A stretch of DNA of 64,000 nt from Allobaileyella intestinalis (GCF_009695865.1 NZ_VUNB01000004.1:248001-312000); one strand, 5' to 3'; positions 43,217 to 52,607 are shown, counted from the first letter of the stretch. Notes: generated by a model from the sequence alone, not told the origin. Numbers and translations are program-made.

Positions 43217-44368
43217 CTATTTCTGTCCTTCCAGCGGGTCTTCAATGTGTTTTGATGCCCAAGTATGGTCGTTTTCATCTTTCCGGAACTTCGGATACTT
43301 GTATCCGGCACCGTACTTACGACCAGCGTACATGAAGGCTTCAACGTTAATCCTAGGTGTACCAATAGGAATCTGACAGCCTGTGCTGAGCACGTAACCG
43401 CCAGGATTATCCCAGGCCTGTGCCATATCATGTATACAATAATTTATGATCATTTCAGGATCACCCATTCTAAGAGCATCCACCGGCGGAACATTGCCAA
43501 CCAGGCATGCCCTGTCTCCCACTTTTTCTCTGCATTCTGCCAGGCTGTCCACGTTATCGATGCTCAGGGTGTTAATACCCAGATCTGCCATGTCGTTCCA
43601 GATTCCGGAGGATTTACCGCATATGTGAAGATTGATGCCTTCGTTTCCTCTCCACTTCTTGATCTCTTCAATACACTCTGCCAGGTAAGGTTTTACAAAC
43701 TCCCTGAACATCTTTACGCTCAAGAGGCTTTGTGAAGCCAGGGGATCTGAGAATCCTACTGCGTAGCCTCTTTTACATGCAGAATCTATGAATCTCTTGT
43801 TGCTCTCCGTTACAACATGAAGTATTTCGTGAACCAGGTCAGGCTTTTTTACCATCCACCGCAGCATAAGTGAAGGTTCCATGATCTGGGCAACCACCGT
43901 AAGAGGGCCGGCCATATCTGTGGATACACCTACCTCTGCCCCAACCTCTGCGTTGATCATGTCCAGGGCTTTAAGAATTATCGGAAGCCTGCCGTCCTTC
44001 TCCGGGTCGCAGGGTTTAAGCTTTGCAACGTCGGCTTCGGTTTTTACCAAAGGCTCTTTAACATATGAAACCGCCTTCTCCGGGTATACCAGTTCAACTC
44101 CCATGGCCTCTGCCACGCCCCGAAGTCCTGTGCCGATACCGGCACCGTCAACACCGAACTCTCTGTACATTCCAACTTCCACCTGAGTCATGAGCTCAGC
44201 ATTGTGGTTATGCTCCCTGGGCCATATGCCAAACAGGGGTCCCATGGTCTCTCCCAGAATGGGACAAAGAGGGATTCTGTCTACTGCTTCACCTCTTGCA
44301 AGAGCTTCGCTACGTTCTCTCGGTGTCATTTCGTCTTTAAGAGAGAGCAGTTCTTCTCTGCTTATCAT
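43217..44368 (-). CDS. MtaA/UroD-family corrinoid methyltransferase
   Basis: 383 residues. TPRERSEALARGEAVDRIPL start block (with a 13-residue leader before it), DMAGPLTVVAQIMEPS near 163, SDPLASQSLLSVKMFREF, zinc ligands LHICGKS near 252 and LSTGCQIPIGT near 335. Convergent with the riboswitch-controlled paralog. Flanked by terminators on both sides, so transcribed alone. Substrate not identifiable. Confidence 0.87.
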   Translation of the reverse strand: MISREELLSLKDEMTPRERSEALARGEAVDRIPLCPILGETMGPLFGIWPREHNHNAELMTQVEVGMYREFGVDGAGIGTGLRGVAEAMGVELVYPEKAVSYVKEPLVKTEADVAKLKPCDPEKDGRLPIILKALDMINAEVGAEVGVSTDMAGPLTVVAQIMEPSLMLRWMVKKPDLVHEILHVVTESNKRFIDSACKRGYAVGFSDPLASQSLLSVKMFREFVKPYLAECIEEIKKWRGNEGINLHICGKSSGIWNDMADLGINTLSIDNVDSLAECREKVGDRACLVGNVPPVDALRMGDPEMIINYCIHDMAQAWDNPGGYVLSTGCQIPIGTPRINVEAFMYAGRKYGAGYKYPKFRKDENDHTWASKHIEDPLEGQK

Positions 44369-44404
44369 CTATCTACTTCTCCTTCTGATTATGTACTTAA
44401 AAAC

Positions 44405-44447
44405 AAAACTACAACGGAATCAGGAAGCCGTCTGTCTTCCTGATTCC
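44405..44447 (-). terminator. Terminator of the NhaC-family gene
   Basis: Minus strand: 12-base arms GGAATCAGGAAG (44436-44447) and CTTCCTGATTCC (44416-44427), then a T-rich tail. Separates the antiporter from the methyltransferase gene. Confidence 0.8.
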
Positions 44448-44481
44448 AGTAATCTTCAGTATTATTCTGATTATGCTTACA

Positions 44482-45870
44482 TTATTTGTTCAGTTTTGCT
44501 ACTTCATAATCCGGCATCATATGCTCCCAATCCCATTGGCCCTTGCATACAATCTTATTATATGAAGGAATCATTACAGAAATTATGGAGACCACTGCCA
44601 GTATCATCAGATACCAGTTATACGGAATCATGTCAGTAGGGTTTACCGTGTTCTTTGTCAGGCTGGCAACCATCAGGAACTGTGCACCATAAGGAATGAA
44701 TCCCTGCATGATGCAGGAGAAAATGTCCAGGAAAGAAGCTGTTCTTCTCGGATCGATCTTGTATTTTCTGGAGATTTCCTTGGCAATCTCACCATTTACG
44801 ATGATGGATACAGTATTGTTAGCTGTAGCTGCATCTGTGATTGCAGTAAGAACGGCTATTCCGACGGAAGCTGACTTAGGACCTTTGAAGAACTTATTTG
44901 CCTTCTGGATAAGCCACTTAAGACCGCCATAGTGCTTAGTCATCTCTGCCAGACCACCTACGAACATGGAAAGCAGGAATACCTCGATCATTCCCTGATA
45001 TCCTGCCCAGATTTTTCCAGCCACATCCATGAATGTGATTGCTCCTGTGCCTACACCTACGAGTGCGGCGCTGACGATTCCAATAATAAGTACTGCGAAC
45101 ACGTTCATTCCAATCAGAGCAAGAACCAGTACAAGGATATACGGAATTATCTTTACTACGCTGTAATCAAGAGTTCCCACAGCGCTTCCTGCATCGCCGA
45201 ACAGAATCATCAATACGATTGCAATAACTGCTGATGGAAGGGACAGCCATGCATTGGTTCTGAACTTGTCCTTAAGCTGTACACCCTGTGTTCTCGTGGC
45301 AGCAATTGTTGTATCTGAAATCATGGACAGATTGTCTCCGAACATTGCTCCTGTCATTACTGCAGCCATTACGAAGGCCATGTTAAGGTCAGCTGTCTTT
45401 CCCATCTGGTATGCGATTGGAACGATGGCACCTACTGTTCCCATAGATGTACCAGTGGCTGTTGAAAGGAATGCTGCGATAACGAATATTCCCGGTACGA
45501 TGAACCTTGCAGGAATAATTGTCAGTCCCAGGTTTGCTGTAGACTGGACACCACCCATTGCTCCGGCAACTGAAGAAAATGCACCTGCCAGCAGGAATAT
45601 CATGAGCATGGTCATGATGTTTTCCTCTCCGGCGCCTCTTGCAAACAGCGAAAAGTTTTCATTGATGCCTGTCTTGTGATACATAATAAAGGCAACTACT
45701 ACAGCGATGGTCATGGCAACAACAGATGGGAACTGATAAAACGCCATGTCTACTCCCTTTGACTGCAGGATTATTCCAGCGCCAAGGTAAATAACGATAA
45801 AGAGAAGAAGTGGCAGCAGCGCAATTCCGCTGGCATCCCTCTCTTTAAGAAGATTTTCCTTTTCTTCCAT
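44482..45870 (-). CDS. NhaC-family Na+/H+ antiporter-like transporter
   Basis: 462 residues from ATG 45870 (GGAGG eight bases upstream; the frame extends nine codons further). About eleven to twelve hydrophobic segments. Family blocks include ATGTSMGTVGAIVPIAYQMG, MFGDNLSMISDTTIAATRTQG and TDAATANNTVSIIVNGEIAKE. Members exchange Na+ for H+ or for organic substrates such as amino acids and malate/lactate. Its place next to methyltransferase genes could mean substrate entry, but it has its own promoter region and terminator. Confidence 0.87.
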   Translation of the reverse strand: MEEKENLLKERDASGIALLPLLLFIVIYLGAGIILQSKGVDMAFYQFPSVVAMTIAVVVAFIMYHKTGINENFSLFARGAGEENIMTMLMIFLLAGAFSSVAGAMGGVQSTANLGLTIIPARFIVPGIFVIAAFLSTATGTSMGTVGAIVPIAYQMGKTADLNMAFVMAAVMTGAMFGDNLSMISDTTIAATRTQGVQLKDKFRTNAWLSLPSAVIAIVLMILFGDAGSAVGTLDYSVVKIIPYILVLVLALIGMNVFAVLIIGIVSAALVGVGTGAITFMDVAGKIWAGYQGMIEVFLLSMFVGGLAEMTKHYGGLKWLIQKANKFFKGPKSASVGIAVLTAITDAATANNTVSIIVNGEIAKEISRKYKIDPRRTASFLDIFSCIMQGFIPYGAQFLMVASLTKNTVNPTDMIPYNWYLMILAVVSIISVMIPSYNKIVCKGQWDWEHMMPDYEVAKLNK

Positions 45871-45911
45871 AAAAACTTCCTCCAAACTATAGCTCACTTA
45901 TAACTAAATTA

Positions 45912-45954
45912 TGTGTGATGATTTTTTCACACACGCAACACAATGGAGAGTATA
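45912..45954 (-). promoter_or_regulatory. Possible promoter and 7-base inverted repeat before the NhaC gene
   Basis: In the 400-base gap 45871-46274 the minus strand has a -10-like TATACT (45949-45954) and, downstream of the predicted start, an inverted repeat TGTGTGA-N8-TCACACA (45912-45918/45927-45933). It could be an operator or an mRNA hairpin. The rest of the gap is AT-rich with no gene; a terminator occupies 46171-46216. Confidence 0.35.
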
Positions 45955-46170
45955 CATCATTTTTTACTGTAACAATGATAGAAAAAATCTATCTCAAACT
46001 GATTATAAAAGTAATTTCTGAATTTTTTGTCCGCCCGCACTTTTTTGTATTGTTTATGAATACTTTTTCGTATCGTCTTGTTGAAATTATACAGAAATCA
46101 TCTGTTTTCCTTGTTTTCGCTTTAATATAGAGTTTCTTTATTTAATCAGAGACTCATATCTTTTTTTGCA

Positions 46171-46216
46171 ATTTAAAACCGGGACCTTGGATAAACTTCA
46201 TTATCCAAGGTTCCGG
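46171..46216 (-). terminator. Terminator of the 217-residue protein gene
   Basis: Minus strand 16-base stem (46201-46216 with 46179-46194, one wobble pair), six-base loop, followed by TTTTAAAT. Confidence 0.8.
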
Positions 46217-46274
46217 ATGTTTGCCAAACGTCGATTCTGTTATACAGTTTGTTTCTTCTTACGTCTGCTTATGT

Positions 46275-46928
46275 CTACTTTTCTGCAGATTCTCCTGTTC
46301 TGTCGGCAATAAAATATATCTTTTTATCACTGCCCTCATATGGGCGGAACGTAACATGGTCACCAAAATGAACGCCAAGCTTCTGCCTTGGTGGCTGGAC
46401 TACCTCACCTTCGAAATAGTCCTTGCCCTCTCCTGTACACTTTACCCAGGCCAGCTCCGGATAAGTTCCCGTGCCTTTAAATATTACTGAAATGAAATCC
46501 GGAAATTCAATATTCCTGCTTCCATCCAGAATTTTATTCATGTGAAGCCTGCGGATATTCTCATCTTCAGGCTCAAACTTACTGTGGATATCATTTATTA
46601 CGTCACTGTAATCATTTATGGATACATTCATATCGTTTTCAGGAACAACGGAATATTGTTCAAGTTCACCGAATCTCAGTCTGCAGCACTCTTCGTGGAC
46701 ATCTGGTCCTTTTACTATCTTTCCATCTTCCACTCTTGCAGAATTGAGTATATAGAAACTAAGCCCCAGACCATCTTCTACGTAGCAATAGGTCAGAACC
46801 CCTTCTGCTCCATCCATTACCTGGAAACTGTTCTTCAGATCCTCTATGTCTTCCGGGCAGTGAATATACACCAGCTTATGATGAAGGGCCCTGAATCCCA
46901 GGTCTTCCATTACTCTCATATCGTTCAT
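46275..46928 (-). CDS. Hypothetical protein, 217 residues
   Basis: Not recognised. Soluble, acidic, no signal peptide or membrane helix. The N-terminal part has an aromatic/beta pattern (LVYIHCPEDIEDL, VLTYCYVEDGLGLSFYIL); the C-terminal 60 residues (VVQPPRQKLGVHFGDHVTFRPYE) look like a small beta barrel. Start may be ATG 46928 or three codons later (better AAGGA spacing). Own terminator downstream; no clear partner gene. Confidence 0.6.
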   Translation of the reverse strand: MNDMRVMEDLGFRALHHKLVYIHCPEDIEDLKNSFQVMDGAEGVLTYCYVEDGLGLSFYILNSARVEDGKIVKGPDVHEECCRLRFGELEQYSVVPENDMNVSINDYSDVINDIHSKFEPEDENIRRLHMNKILDGSRNIEFPDFISVIFKGTGTYPELAWVKCTGEGKDYFEGEVVQPPRQKLGVHFGDHVTFRPYEGSDKKIYFIADRTGESAEK

Positions 46929-47101
46929 TTCCTTGATCTCCAGTTATTGAAATAATTTCTGCATCTTTCTGTCCTGCCATTACAGAAGGTACAGACCCCC
47001 TCCCCTGCAGAACACAAGCATAATAATAACACCTTGAAGGCTCTGTTATCAAATTTATCATTACAGAGCGAGATGTTTGGTATCAGGACTTCCTCCACTA
47101 T

Positions 47102-47566
47102 TCAAAACTGGTCCAGCTTGCTGAAAAGTTCTGATTCCATTGACAGAATGTAATCCATGTTAAGTGTTGTTCCGTCAACCATTATAAGTGCCCGGTTATA
47201 CAGATCGACTCTCCTGAGCCTTCCTGTTATCCGCTTTACAGCACCTCCCTCTTTGAGACTGTCAGGCTGGAAAAAAGTAATCTCCATAAACGGTCTTTCT
47301 TCTATGTGTTCCTGAATGCAGCTCAGCTGTCTGTCAAGCCTTGCCATATCATCTTCCTGCAATTCCGGTTTCTCGTCCGTAGTCCTGGCCGTTTCCCTGG
47401 TTGCTTCCTCGAATCCGGTAAGTGCCTTAAATGGAGAAAACTGTGCTGCTCTGTCTCTTCTGGACATATGCGGATGCTTCGAAGATCTGTGATGAGGAAG
47501 ATTAATTATATCTGCATATTTCATTATGCTTTCATAATTATCTACTTCTTTATAGTCAAATCCCAT
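47102..47566 (-). CDS. YolD-like protein, partner of Y-family polymerase
   Basis: 154 residues. YADIINLPHHRSSKHPHMSRRDRAAQFSPFKALTG (in pieces: IINLPHH, HMSRRDRAAQFSPF) is the recognisable block of YolD-like proteins, which are found beside UmuC/ImpB-type polymerases. The C-terminal half (RITGRLRRVDLYNRALIM, TTLNMDYIL) matches the small beta domain of that family. GAGGTG before ATG. It follows the polymerase gene by 40 bases on the same strand. Confidence 0.8.
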   Translation of the reverse strand: MGFDYKEVDNYESIMKYADIINLPHHRSSKHPHMSRRDRAAQFSPFKALTGFEEATRETARTTDEKPELQEDDMARLDRQLSCIQEHIEERPFMEITFFQPDSLKEGGAVKRITGRLRRVDLYNRALIMVDGTTLNMDYILSMESELFSKLDQF

Positions 47567-47606
47567 TACGTGTTCACCTCGTTCATCCTCTTAAATTTCA
47601 GTTGGT

Positions 47607-49145
47607 CTAGGCCTTATGGCCGCCGATTTGTCTGTTTCTTTCCAGTGTAGTGGCTCCCTCTTCAAGATCCACACCTTTAAACATTGCGTTCTTCCCATAC
47701 CTTTCCTTGACGGCGAGGATAGCCTTCTGCATGCTCTTTTCTTTCTTCAATTCTTCCTGCTTCTGACTCTCACTGCTATCATCTGCCATACCGGGTGAAT
47801 CAAATATACTGATCTGCTTGTATTTCTCTTCGTTATTTACTCTGCTCTCAGGAATTACGTTGTTAGCTACTACATAAATTCGTCTAACTAGTAAATCCGG
47901 ATTCACCACCTTCTTATATAAAGCCATGACAGCTTTCATTATGGCTCCTGGTGATGATGTGTGTTCTCCCAGATTCGCAGAACCGTGACCATGAACGGGC
48001 ACCAGCTTTCCGTAATGATCCTTCTTCACTTTGCCCTTGTATTTTTTTCTTATCTCTGGTCTTGTCAGCGACTCACTGTCGTATCCAACAGTAAGCACCA
48101 ACTGGTCTGCCGCCAGTCCCTTTTCCGCCAGGTCCAGGGTCAGGAGATCTGTCATCTCCCTGACTATTATTCCAGCCTTTTCATATGTATATGGCATGCT
48201 GAGGACCTGTCCCTGGCTGATACTCCTGACTTCCGGGCTGTATTCATGAATATCCTTGATTGTACAAGGCTCCCATCCCCATGCATGGTCTATAAGGAGT
48301 TCCGCGTTCACTCCAAACAGCTTATACAGAAGGTCTTCGTTATGGAAATCCCCCTTACGGCCTATTGAACATCTTGCCACATCTCCCATCGTATAAAGGC
48401 CATTGGCCTCAAGTTTCCTGGCATATCCCGGGCCTACACGCCAGAAATCCGTAAGTGGTCTGTGATTCCAGAGAAGCCTCCTGTATGTAAGTTCATCAAG
48501 GCTGGCTATACGCACTCCATTCTCGTCAGCCGGAATGTGCTTCGCCACAATGTCCATGGCTATCTTGCAAAGGTACATATTAGTACCTATGCCAGCCGTA
48601 GCCGTTATTCCTGTTTCTCTCAGCACATCCCTTATCATTGTCATGGCAAACTCCCGGGCATTCTGCCCTCTGGCCTTTAAATAATGGGTGGCATCAATAA
48701 AAACCTCATCTACTGAATATATGTGCACATCCTCAGGTGCCACATACTTAAGATAAATGTCATAAATTCTGGTGCTGTACTCCATATAGAGCCCCATTCT
48801 TGGAGTGGCGGTAATATATGAAACCCCTATGGACGGATCTCTCCGCACTTTGCAGTCATCCCAGGAGTATCCTGTAAGTTTTCTTCCCTTTGCCCTCGAT
48901 GCCAGTTCTCTGTTTATCTGCTCCACCTTCTGTTCCACTTCAAACAACCTTGGTCTGCCAGGAACTCCATAGGCCTTCAGTGAAGGTGAAACCGCAAGGC
49001 AAATAGTCTTGCTGGTTCTCGTTTCATCAGCAACCACCAGGTTGGTGGACAGTGGATCCAGCTCCCGCTCTGCACATTCCACAGATGCGTAAAAGGATTT
49101 AAGATCTATAGCTATATACACCCGGTTCTCCGGTAATTCTGCCAA
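47607..49145 (-). CDS. Y-family DNA polymerase (UmuC/DinB-like, ImpB/MucB/SamB)
   Basis: Error-prone lesion-bypass polymerase. The start chosen is TTG 49145 because AAAGGAGG lies seven bases upstream; an in-frame ATG at 49190 has no RBS. 512 residues. Catalytic motifs AIDLKSFYASVEC (residues about 12-24) and IYSVDEVFIDAT (near 116) carry the acidic residues; FWRVGPGYARKLEANGLYTMGD is the helix-hairpin-helix region. The C-terminal 100 residues are charged, without a clean beta-clamp motif that I can see. Paired with a YolD-like gene, as in Bacillus and clostridial UV-repair pairs. Confidence 0.88.
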   Translation of the reverse strand: MAELPENRVYIAIDLKSFYASVECAERELDPLSTNLVVADETRTSKTICLAVSPSLKAYGVPGRPRLFEVEQKVEQINRELASRAKGRKLTGYSWDDCKVRRDPSIGVSYITATPRMGLYMEYSTRIYDIYLKYVAPEDVHIYSVDEVFIDATHYLKARGQNAREFAMTMIRDVLRETGITATAGIGTNMYLCKIAMDIVAKHIPADENGVRIASLDELTYRRLLWNHRPLTDFWRVGPGYARKLEANGLYTMGDVARCSIGRKGDFHNEDLLYKLFGVNAELLIDHAWGWEPCTIKDIHEYSPEVRSISQGQVLSMPYTYEKAGIIVREMTDLLTLDLAEKGLAADQLVLTVGYDSESLTRPEIRKKYKGKVKKDHYGKLVPVHGHGSANLGEHTSSPGAIMKAVMALYKKVVNPDLLVRRIYVVANNVIPESRVNNEEKYKQISIFDSPGMADDSSESQKQEELKKEKSMQKAILAVKERYGKNAMFKGVDLEEGATTLERNRQIGGHKA

Positions 49146-49292
49146 TCCGGCTCCTCCTTTCTGAATCAGATGCCGCAATTTTAAGAACATCTGTTCGTTT
49201 TTTCATCAGAATTATATCATATCTCACACCATGTTCCAACTGTTTCTTATTTTTGCCTCCCGGATATCTTCAAAGAATAACATCGCATCATA

Positions 49293-49326
49293 CAGAAAAA
49301 GACACCCTCATATGAAGGTGCCTTCC
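49293..49326 (-). terminator. Terminator of the gap-pgk-tpiA operon
   Basis: Minus strand GGCACCTTCATATGAGGGTGTC hairpin (in two arms of six to seven pairs) followed by TTTTT. Thirty bases after tpiA. Confidence 0.8.
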
Positions 49327-49354
49327 AATTCCTGTAAATGTCAGCAGGATGAAA

Positions 49355-50128
49355 CTATTTATTTTTCATTTCTGACGCAATGTTGCAAATGTCCACAAAG
49401 CTTTCAGGGCTCAGACTTGCTCCACCTATAAGGCCTCCGCAGATTCCTTTCTGCTTCAGTAGAGCCTCTGCGTTCCCCGGTTTCATGCTTCCACCATAGA
49501 GAACTTTAAGACCTGCGGCTGCTTCATCTCCGCAGTACCCGGCGACAATAGAGTGGATAAATCCGCACATGTCGTCTGCTTGTTCTGGTGTTGCAGTCTT
49601 TCCAGTTCCAATGGCCCAGATAGGCTCATAGGCGATTACGATCTTTCTCACCTGCAGTGGGTCAATATCCTTCAGATCTTCGAAAAGCTGACCTCCTACG
49701 TATCCCATGTGCTCGTTTTTTTCTCTGACTTCGAGAGGCTCGCCTACGCAGAGGATAGGAGTAATATCATTTTCAAGAAGCACCTTCAGCTTCTTGTTCA
49801 GCGCCTCGTCGGTCTCATTGAAATACTGCCTTCTTTCGGAATGGCCGATAACGCAGCAGTCGACTCCGATTTCCTTCAGCATCTTAACTGAGATTTCTCC
49901 TGTATAAGCTCCAGACTGTTCATAATGAACATTTTGGGCTCCAATCATGACTTCAGTATCTTTAAACGATTCTTTAAGAGCCTGAAGCTGTGTAAACGGA
50001 GCAATAATTGCGATGCCCTCACCATTATCAGGCATAATACCCTTGAACTTATCTGCAAACTCCTTCGCTTCGGCGATGGTTTTGTTCATCTTCCAGTTTC
50101 CTGCAATAAGGAAATTCTTGTCTCCCAT
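49355..50128 (-). CDS. tpiA: Triosephosphate isomerase TpiA
   Basis: Interconverts glyceraldehyde-3-phosphate and dihydroxyacetone phosphate. 257 residues; substrate Lys in AGNWKMNK (residue 15 region), catalytic His in CVIGHSERRQ, catalytic Glu in AYEPIWAIGTGKTATPEQA, and phosphate loop GLIGGASLSPESF. GGAGG precedes ATG 50128, 24 bases after pgk. Confidence 0.97.
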   Translation of the reverse strand: MGDKNFLIAGNWKMNKTIAEAKEFADKFKGIMPDNGEGIAIIAPFTQLQALKESFKDTEVMIGAQNVHYEQSGAYTGEISVKMLKEIGVDCCVIGHSERRQYFNETDEALNKKLKVLLENDITPILCVGEPLEVREKNEHMGYVGGQLFEDLKDIDPLQVRKIVIAYEPIWAIGTGKTATPEQADDMCGFIHSIVAGYCGDEAAAGLKVLYGGSMKPGNAEALLKQKGICGGLIGGASLSPESFVDICNIASEMKNK

Positions 50129-50152
50129 TGATATCCTCCAGTATTCAATCAG

Positions 50153-51337
50153 TTATTTTTCGTCAAGACAGGCAATTCCCGGCAGTACTTTGCCTTCCAG
50201 GAACTCCAGGCTTGCACCTCCGCCTGTGGAAATATGAGTCATCTTGTCAGCTACTCCGAACTTTGCGGCAGCAGCTGCTGAATCACCGCCGCCGACGATG
50301 GTAACGGCATCCAGGCTGGCCAGACAGTTGGCTATTGCCTTTGTGCCCTCAGCAAACCTGTCCATCTCAAAGACTCCCATAGGTCCGTTCCAGACAACAG
50401 TTTTTGACTTTGACAGCTCTTCAGTATACAACTTAACTGTCTCCGGTCCAATATCCATTCCCATTTTCTCCGGGTCCATTTTGTCCACAGGGAAAACTGC
50501 AGCCGGTGAATCGGCACTGAACTGATCAGCCATTACAGCATCAACAGGCGTAAAGATTTTTACCCCCTTTTCAGCGGCTTTCTCCATGATTTCAGGAATC
50601 ATTCCGAATCCTTCCTCATCAAAGAGTGATTTACCTATCTCGTAACCCTGGGCTTTCGAGAATGTGTAAGACATTCCGCCACCAATAAAGAGCATGTCCA
50701 CCTTATCCAGCAGATTGATGATAACAGGCAGCTTATCCTTAACCTTAGCACCGCCCATAATGGCTGCAAAAGGTCTTTCCGGTGATTCCACAGCATCACC
50801 CAGGAACTTCAGCTCTTTTTCAATCAGAAATCCTGAAACAGCAGGAATGTAATCTGCAATGCCCGTTGTGGATGCGTGAGCTCTGTGAGAAGTTCCAAAA
50901 GCATCTTGTACGAAAACATCTCCCAGACCAGCCAGTGATTTTGCAAATTCAGGATCGTTCTTCTCCTCCTCTTTGCGGAACCTTACATTCTGAAGCAGGG
51001 CCACCTGACCAGGTTCAAGAGCTTTTACCTTTTCTGCAACTTCCTGGTTTACAACTTCGTCGCTGCTGATGAATTCAACCTTCTGCCCCAGAAGTTCGGA
51101 AAGCCTTGCCGCAACTGGTGCCAGGCTTAATTCAGCCTTTGGTTCTCCCTTAGGTCTTCCCAGATGGGACATGAGAACCACGCAGGCTCCATTCTCTACC
51201 AGATAACTGATTGTAGGGAGAGATGCTCTGATTCTTGTGTCATCTGTGATTCTGCCGTCTTCAAGAGGTACATTGAAATCGCATCTGCATACGGCAGTCT
51301 TTCCTGCCCATTCAATATCTCTTACCGTCTTTTTCAT
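50153..51337 (-). CDS. pgk: Phosphoglycerate kinase Pgk
   Basis: ATP-forming glycolytic step. 394 residues; CRCDFNVPLEDGRITDDTRIRA split as CDFNVPL and TDDTRIRASLPT at the N-terminal lobe, SHLGRPKG, HRAHAST and the C-terminal IVGGGDSAAAA/HISTGGGASLEFLEGK blocks are intact. Between gap and pgk lies a 13-pair hairpin (51376-51403) without a T-run, perhaps an mRNA processing or stability element. Confidence 0.97.
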   Translation of the reverse strand: MKKTVRDIEWAGKTAVCRCDFNVPLEDGRITDDTRIRASLPTISYLVENGACVVLMSHLGRPKGEPKAELSLAPVAARLSELLGQKVEFISSDEVVNQEVAEKVKALEPGQVALLQNVRFRKEEEKNDPEFAKSLAGLGDVFVQDAFGTSHRAHASTTGIADYIPAVSGFLIEKELKFLGDAVESPERPFAAIMGGAKVKDKLPVIINLLDKVDMLFIGGGMSYTFSKAQGYEIGKSLFDEEGFGMIPEIMEKAAEKGVKIFTPVDAVMADQFSADSPAAVFPVDKMDPEKMGMDIGPETVKLYTEELSKSKTVVWNGPMGVFEMDRFAEGTKAIANCLASLDAVTIVGGGDSAAAAAKFGVADKMTHISTGGGASLEFLEGKVLPGIACLDEK

Positions 51338-51375
51338 GATTTTCTCCTGAAATGAATTTCTCGTATCAAACCAAC

Positions 51376-51403
51376 AGGCTGCGGTCCATTAATGGACTGC
51401 AGC
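51376..51403. other. Intergenic hairpin between gap and pgk
   Basis: Arms GGCTGCGGTCCAT (51376-51388) and ATGGACTGCAGCC (51391-51403) pair over 13 positions with one wobble. No T-run on either side, so not a standard terminator. Confidence 0.6.
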
Positions 51404-51429
51404 CATGGAAATCAATATCTGGATATGAA

Positions 51430-52440
51430 CTACTTGTTGTCTACAGAATCCATGTGCCTGATCAGCTTAAGAAGCTGTGTGCTGTATCCAAACTCGTTGT
51501 CGTAGAATGCTACTATCTTGAATACCTTGTCGTTAAGCTGAATGCCCTGTACAGCATCGAATATGGAAGCGTGAGGGTCTCCTACGAAGTCGATGGAAAC
51601 AACTTCCTCATCTGTATATTCGATGATACCTTTCATCTCCTCCTGGGAAGCTCTCTTGATCTCCTTGCAGATTTCTTCGTATGTTGTAGGATTCTGAAGG
51701 AAAACATTAAGATCGATCAGAGATACGTCTGCGGTAGGAACTCTGTATGAAATTCCTGTCATCTTGCCCTTCAGTTCAGGAATTACCAGAGCTACGGCCT
51801 TTGCAGCTCCTGTTGTTGTAGGGATAATGCTGTTAAATGCACATCTTCCCCTTCTCCAGTCACCGTTTGATCTGCCGTCGATAACTTTCTGCTTGGAAGT
51901 AGCTGCGTGAATGGTTGACATAAGTCCTTCTGAAATGCCCCACTTGTCATACAGAACTTTACATATAGGTGCCAGACAGTTTGTAGTACATGATGCGTTG
52001 GAAACTACGTTGTACTCTGGCTTGTATTCCTGGTGATTTACACCGTATACGAATGTAGGAGAATCATCTTTGGCAGGTGCTGAAATAATTACTTTCTTTG
52101 CTCCTGCATCGAGATGAGCCTGTGCCTTCTCCTTTGTGTTGTAAGCACCGGTTCCCTCAACGATATAATCTGCTCCAACTTCTCCCCATGGGATGTTTCG
52201 CGGATCATTCTCCATGAATACAGGGATCTTCTTGCCATCGATAATTATTCCGTCAGAATATGTATCGATCTCCCGTGGAAAGCGTCCGAAAGTGGAATCG
52301 TACTTCAGCATGTACCTGATATAATCAAGACTTGAGTTACGATAATTGATTCCTGCGATCTCAATGTCATCGAAATCCAGTGCAGCTCTCATTACAACTC
52401 TTGAGATCCTTCCGAAACCGCTTATGCCGATTCTTGCCAT
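51430..52440 (-). CDS. gap: Glyceraldehyde-3-phosphate dehydrogenase, type I
   Basis: Phosphorylating GAPDH. 336 residues; catalytic Cys in SNASCTTNCLAP, His in TIHAATSKQ, and a normal C-terminus with WYDNEFGYS-like FYDNEFGYSTQL. Two cofactor positions differ from NAD-type enzymes: the usual Asp after the second strand (IND) is Tyr33 followed by Arg34 (INYRNS), and the DGPSHKD-like loop reads DGRSNGD. Both changes point to relaxed or NADP-preferring use (inference). First gene of the triose operon, with its own promoter. Confidence 0.95.
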   Translation of the reverse strand: MARIGISGFGRISRVVMRAALDFDDIEIAGINYRNSSLDYIRYMLKYDSTFGRFPREIDTYSDGIIIDGKKIPVFMENDPRNIPWGEVGADYIVEGTGAYNTKEKAQAHLDAGAKKVIISAPAKDDSPTFVYGVNHQEYKPEYNVVSNASCTTNCLAPICKVLYDKWGISEGLMSTIHAATSKQKVIDGRSNGDWRRGRCAFNSIIPTTTGAAKAVALVIPELKGKMTGISYRVPTADVSLIDLNVFLQNPTTYEEICKEIKRASQEEMKGIIEYTDEEVVSIDFVGDPHASIFDAVQGIQLNDKVFKIVAFYDNEFGYSTQLLKLIRHMDSVDNK

Positions 52441-52524
52441 TTCCTATTTCCTCCTGATAAATTGGAAAACAAACATTACATTTATCTGCTCCGGCAATTT
52501 GGGGAAGCCGGAACATATAATAAA

Positions 52525-52553
52525 ATGATAACAGCAACGCCTTGTTTTTTCAA
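52525..52553 (-). promoter_or_regulatory. Promoter of the gap operon
   Basis: Minus strand -35 TTGAAA at 52548-52553, 17-base spacer, -10 TATCAT at 52525-52530, downstream of the gntR terminator. The leader then has a small CCGGC/GCCGG hairpin near 52490-52511. Confidence 0.5.
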
Positions 52554-52607
52554 TAGTGCAAAGTTTCTGCCATTGGGCGGGTCTCACGCACATTTTCTCA
52601 GAAAAGA

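Noticed and set aside
45912-45933. CRP-like site before the NhaC gene
   Set aside because: Half-sites TGTGA/TCACA are separated by eight bases, not the six of CRP/FNR sites; kept only as an inverted repeat.
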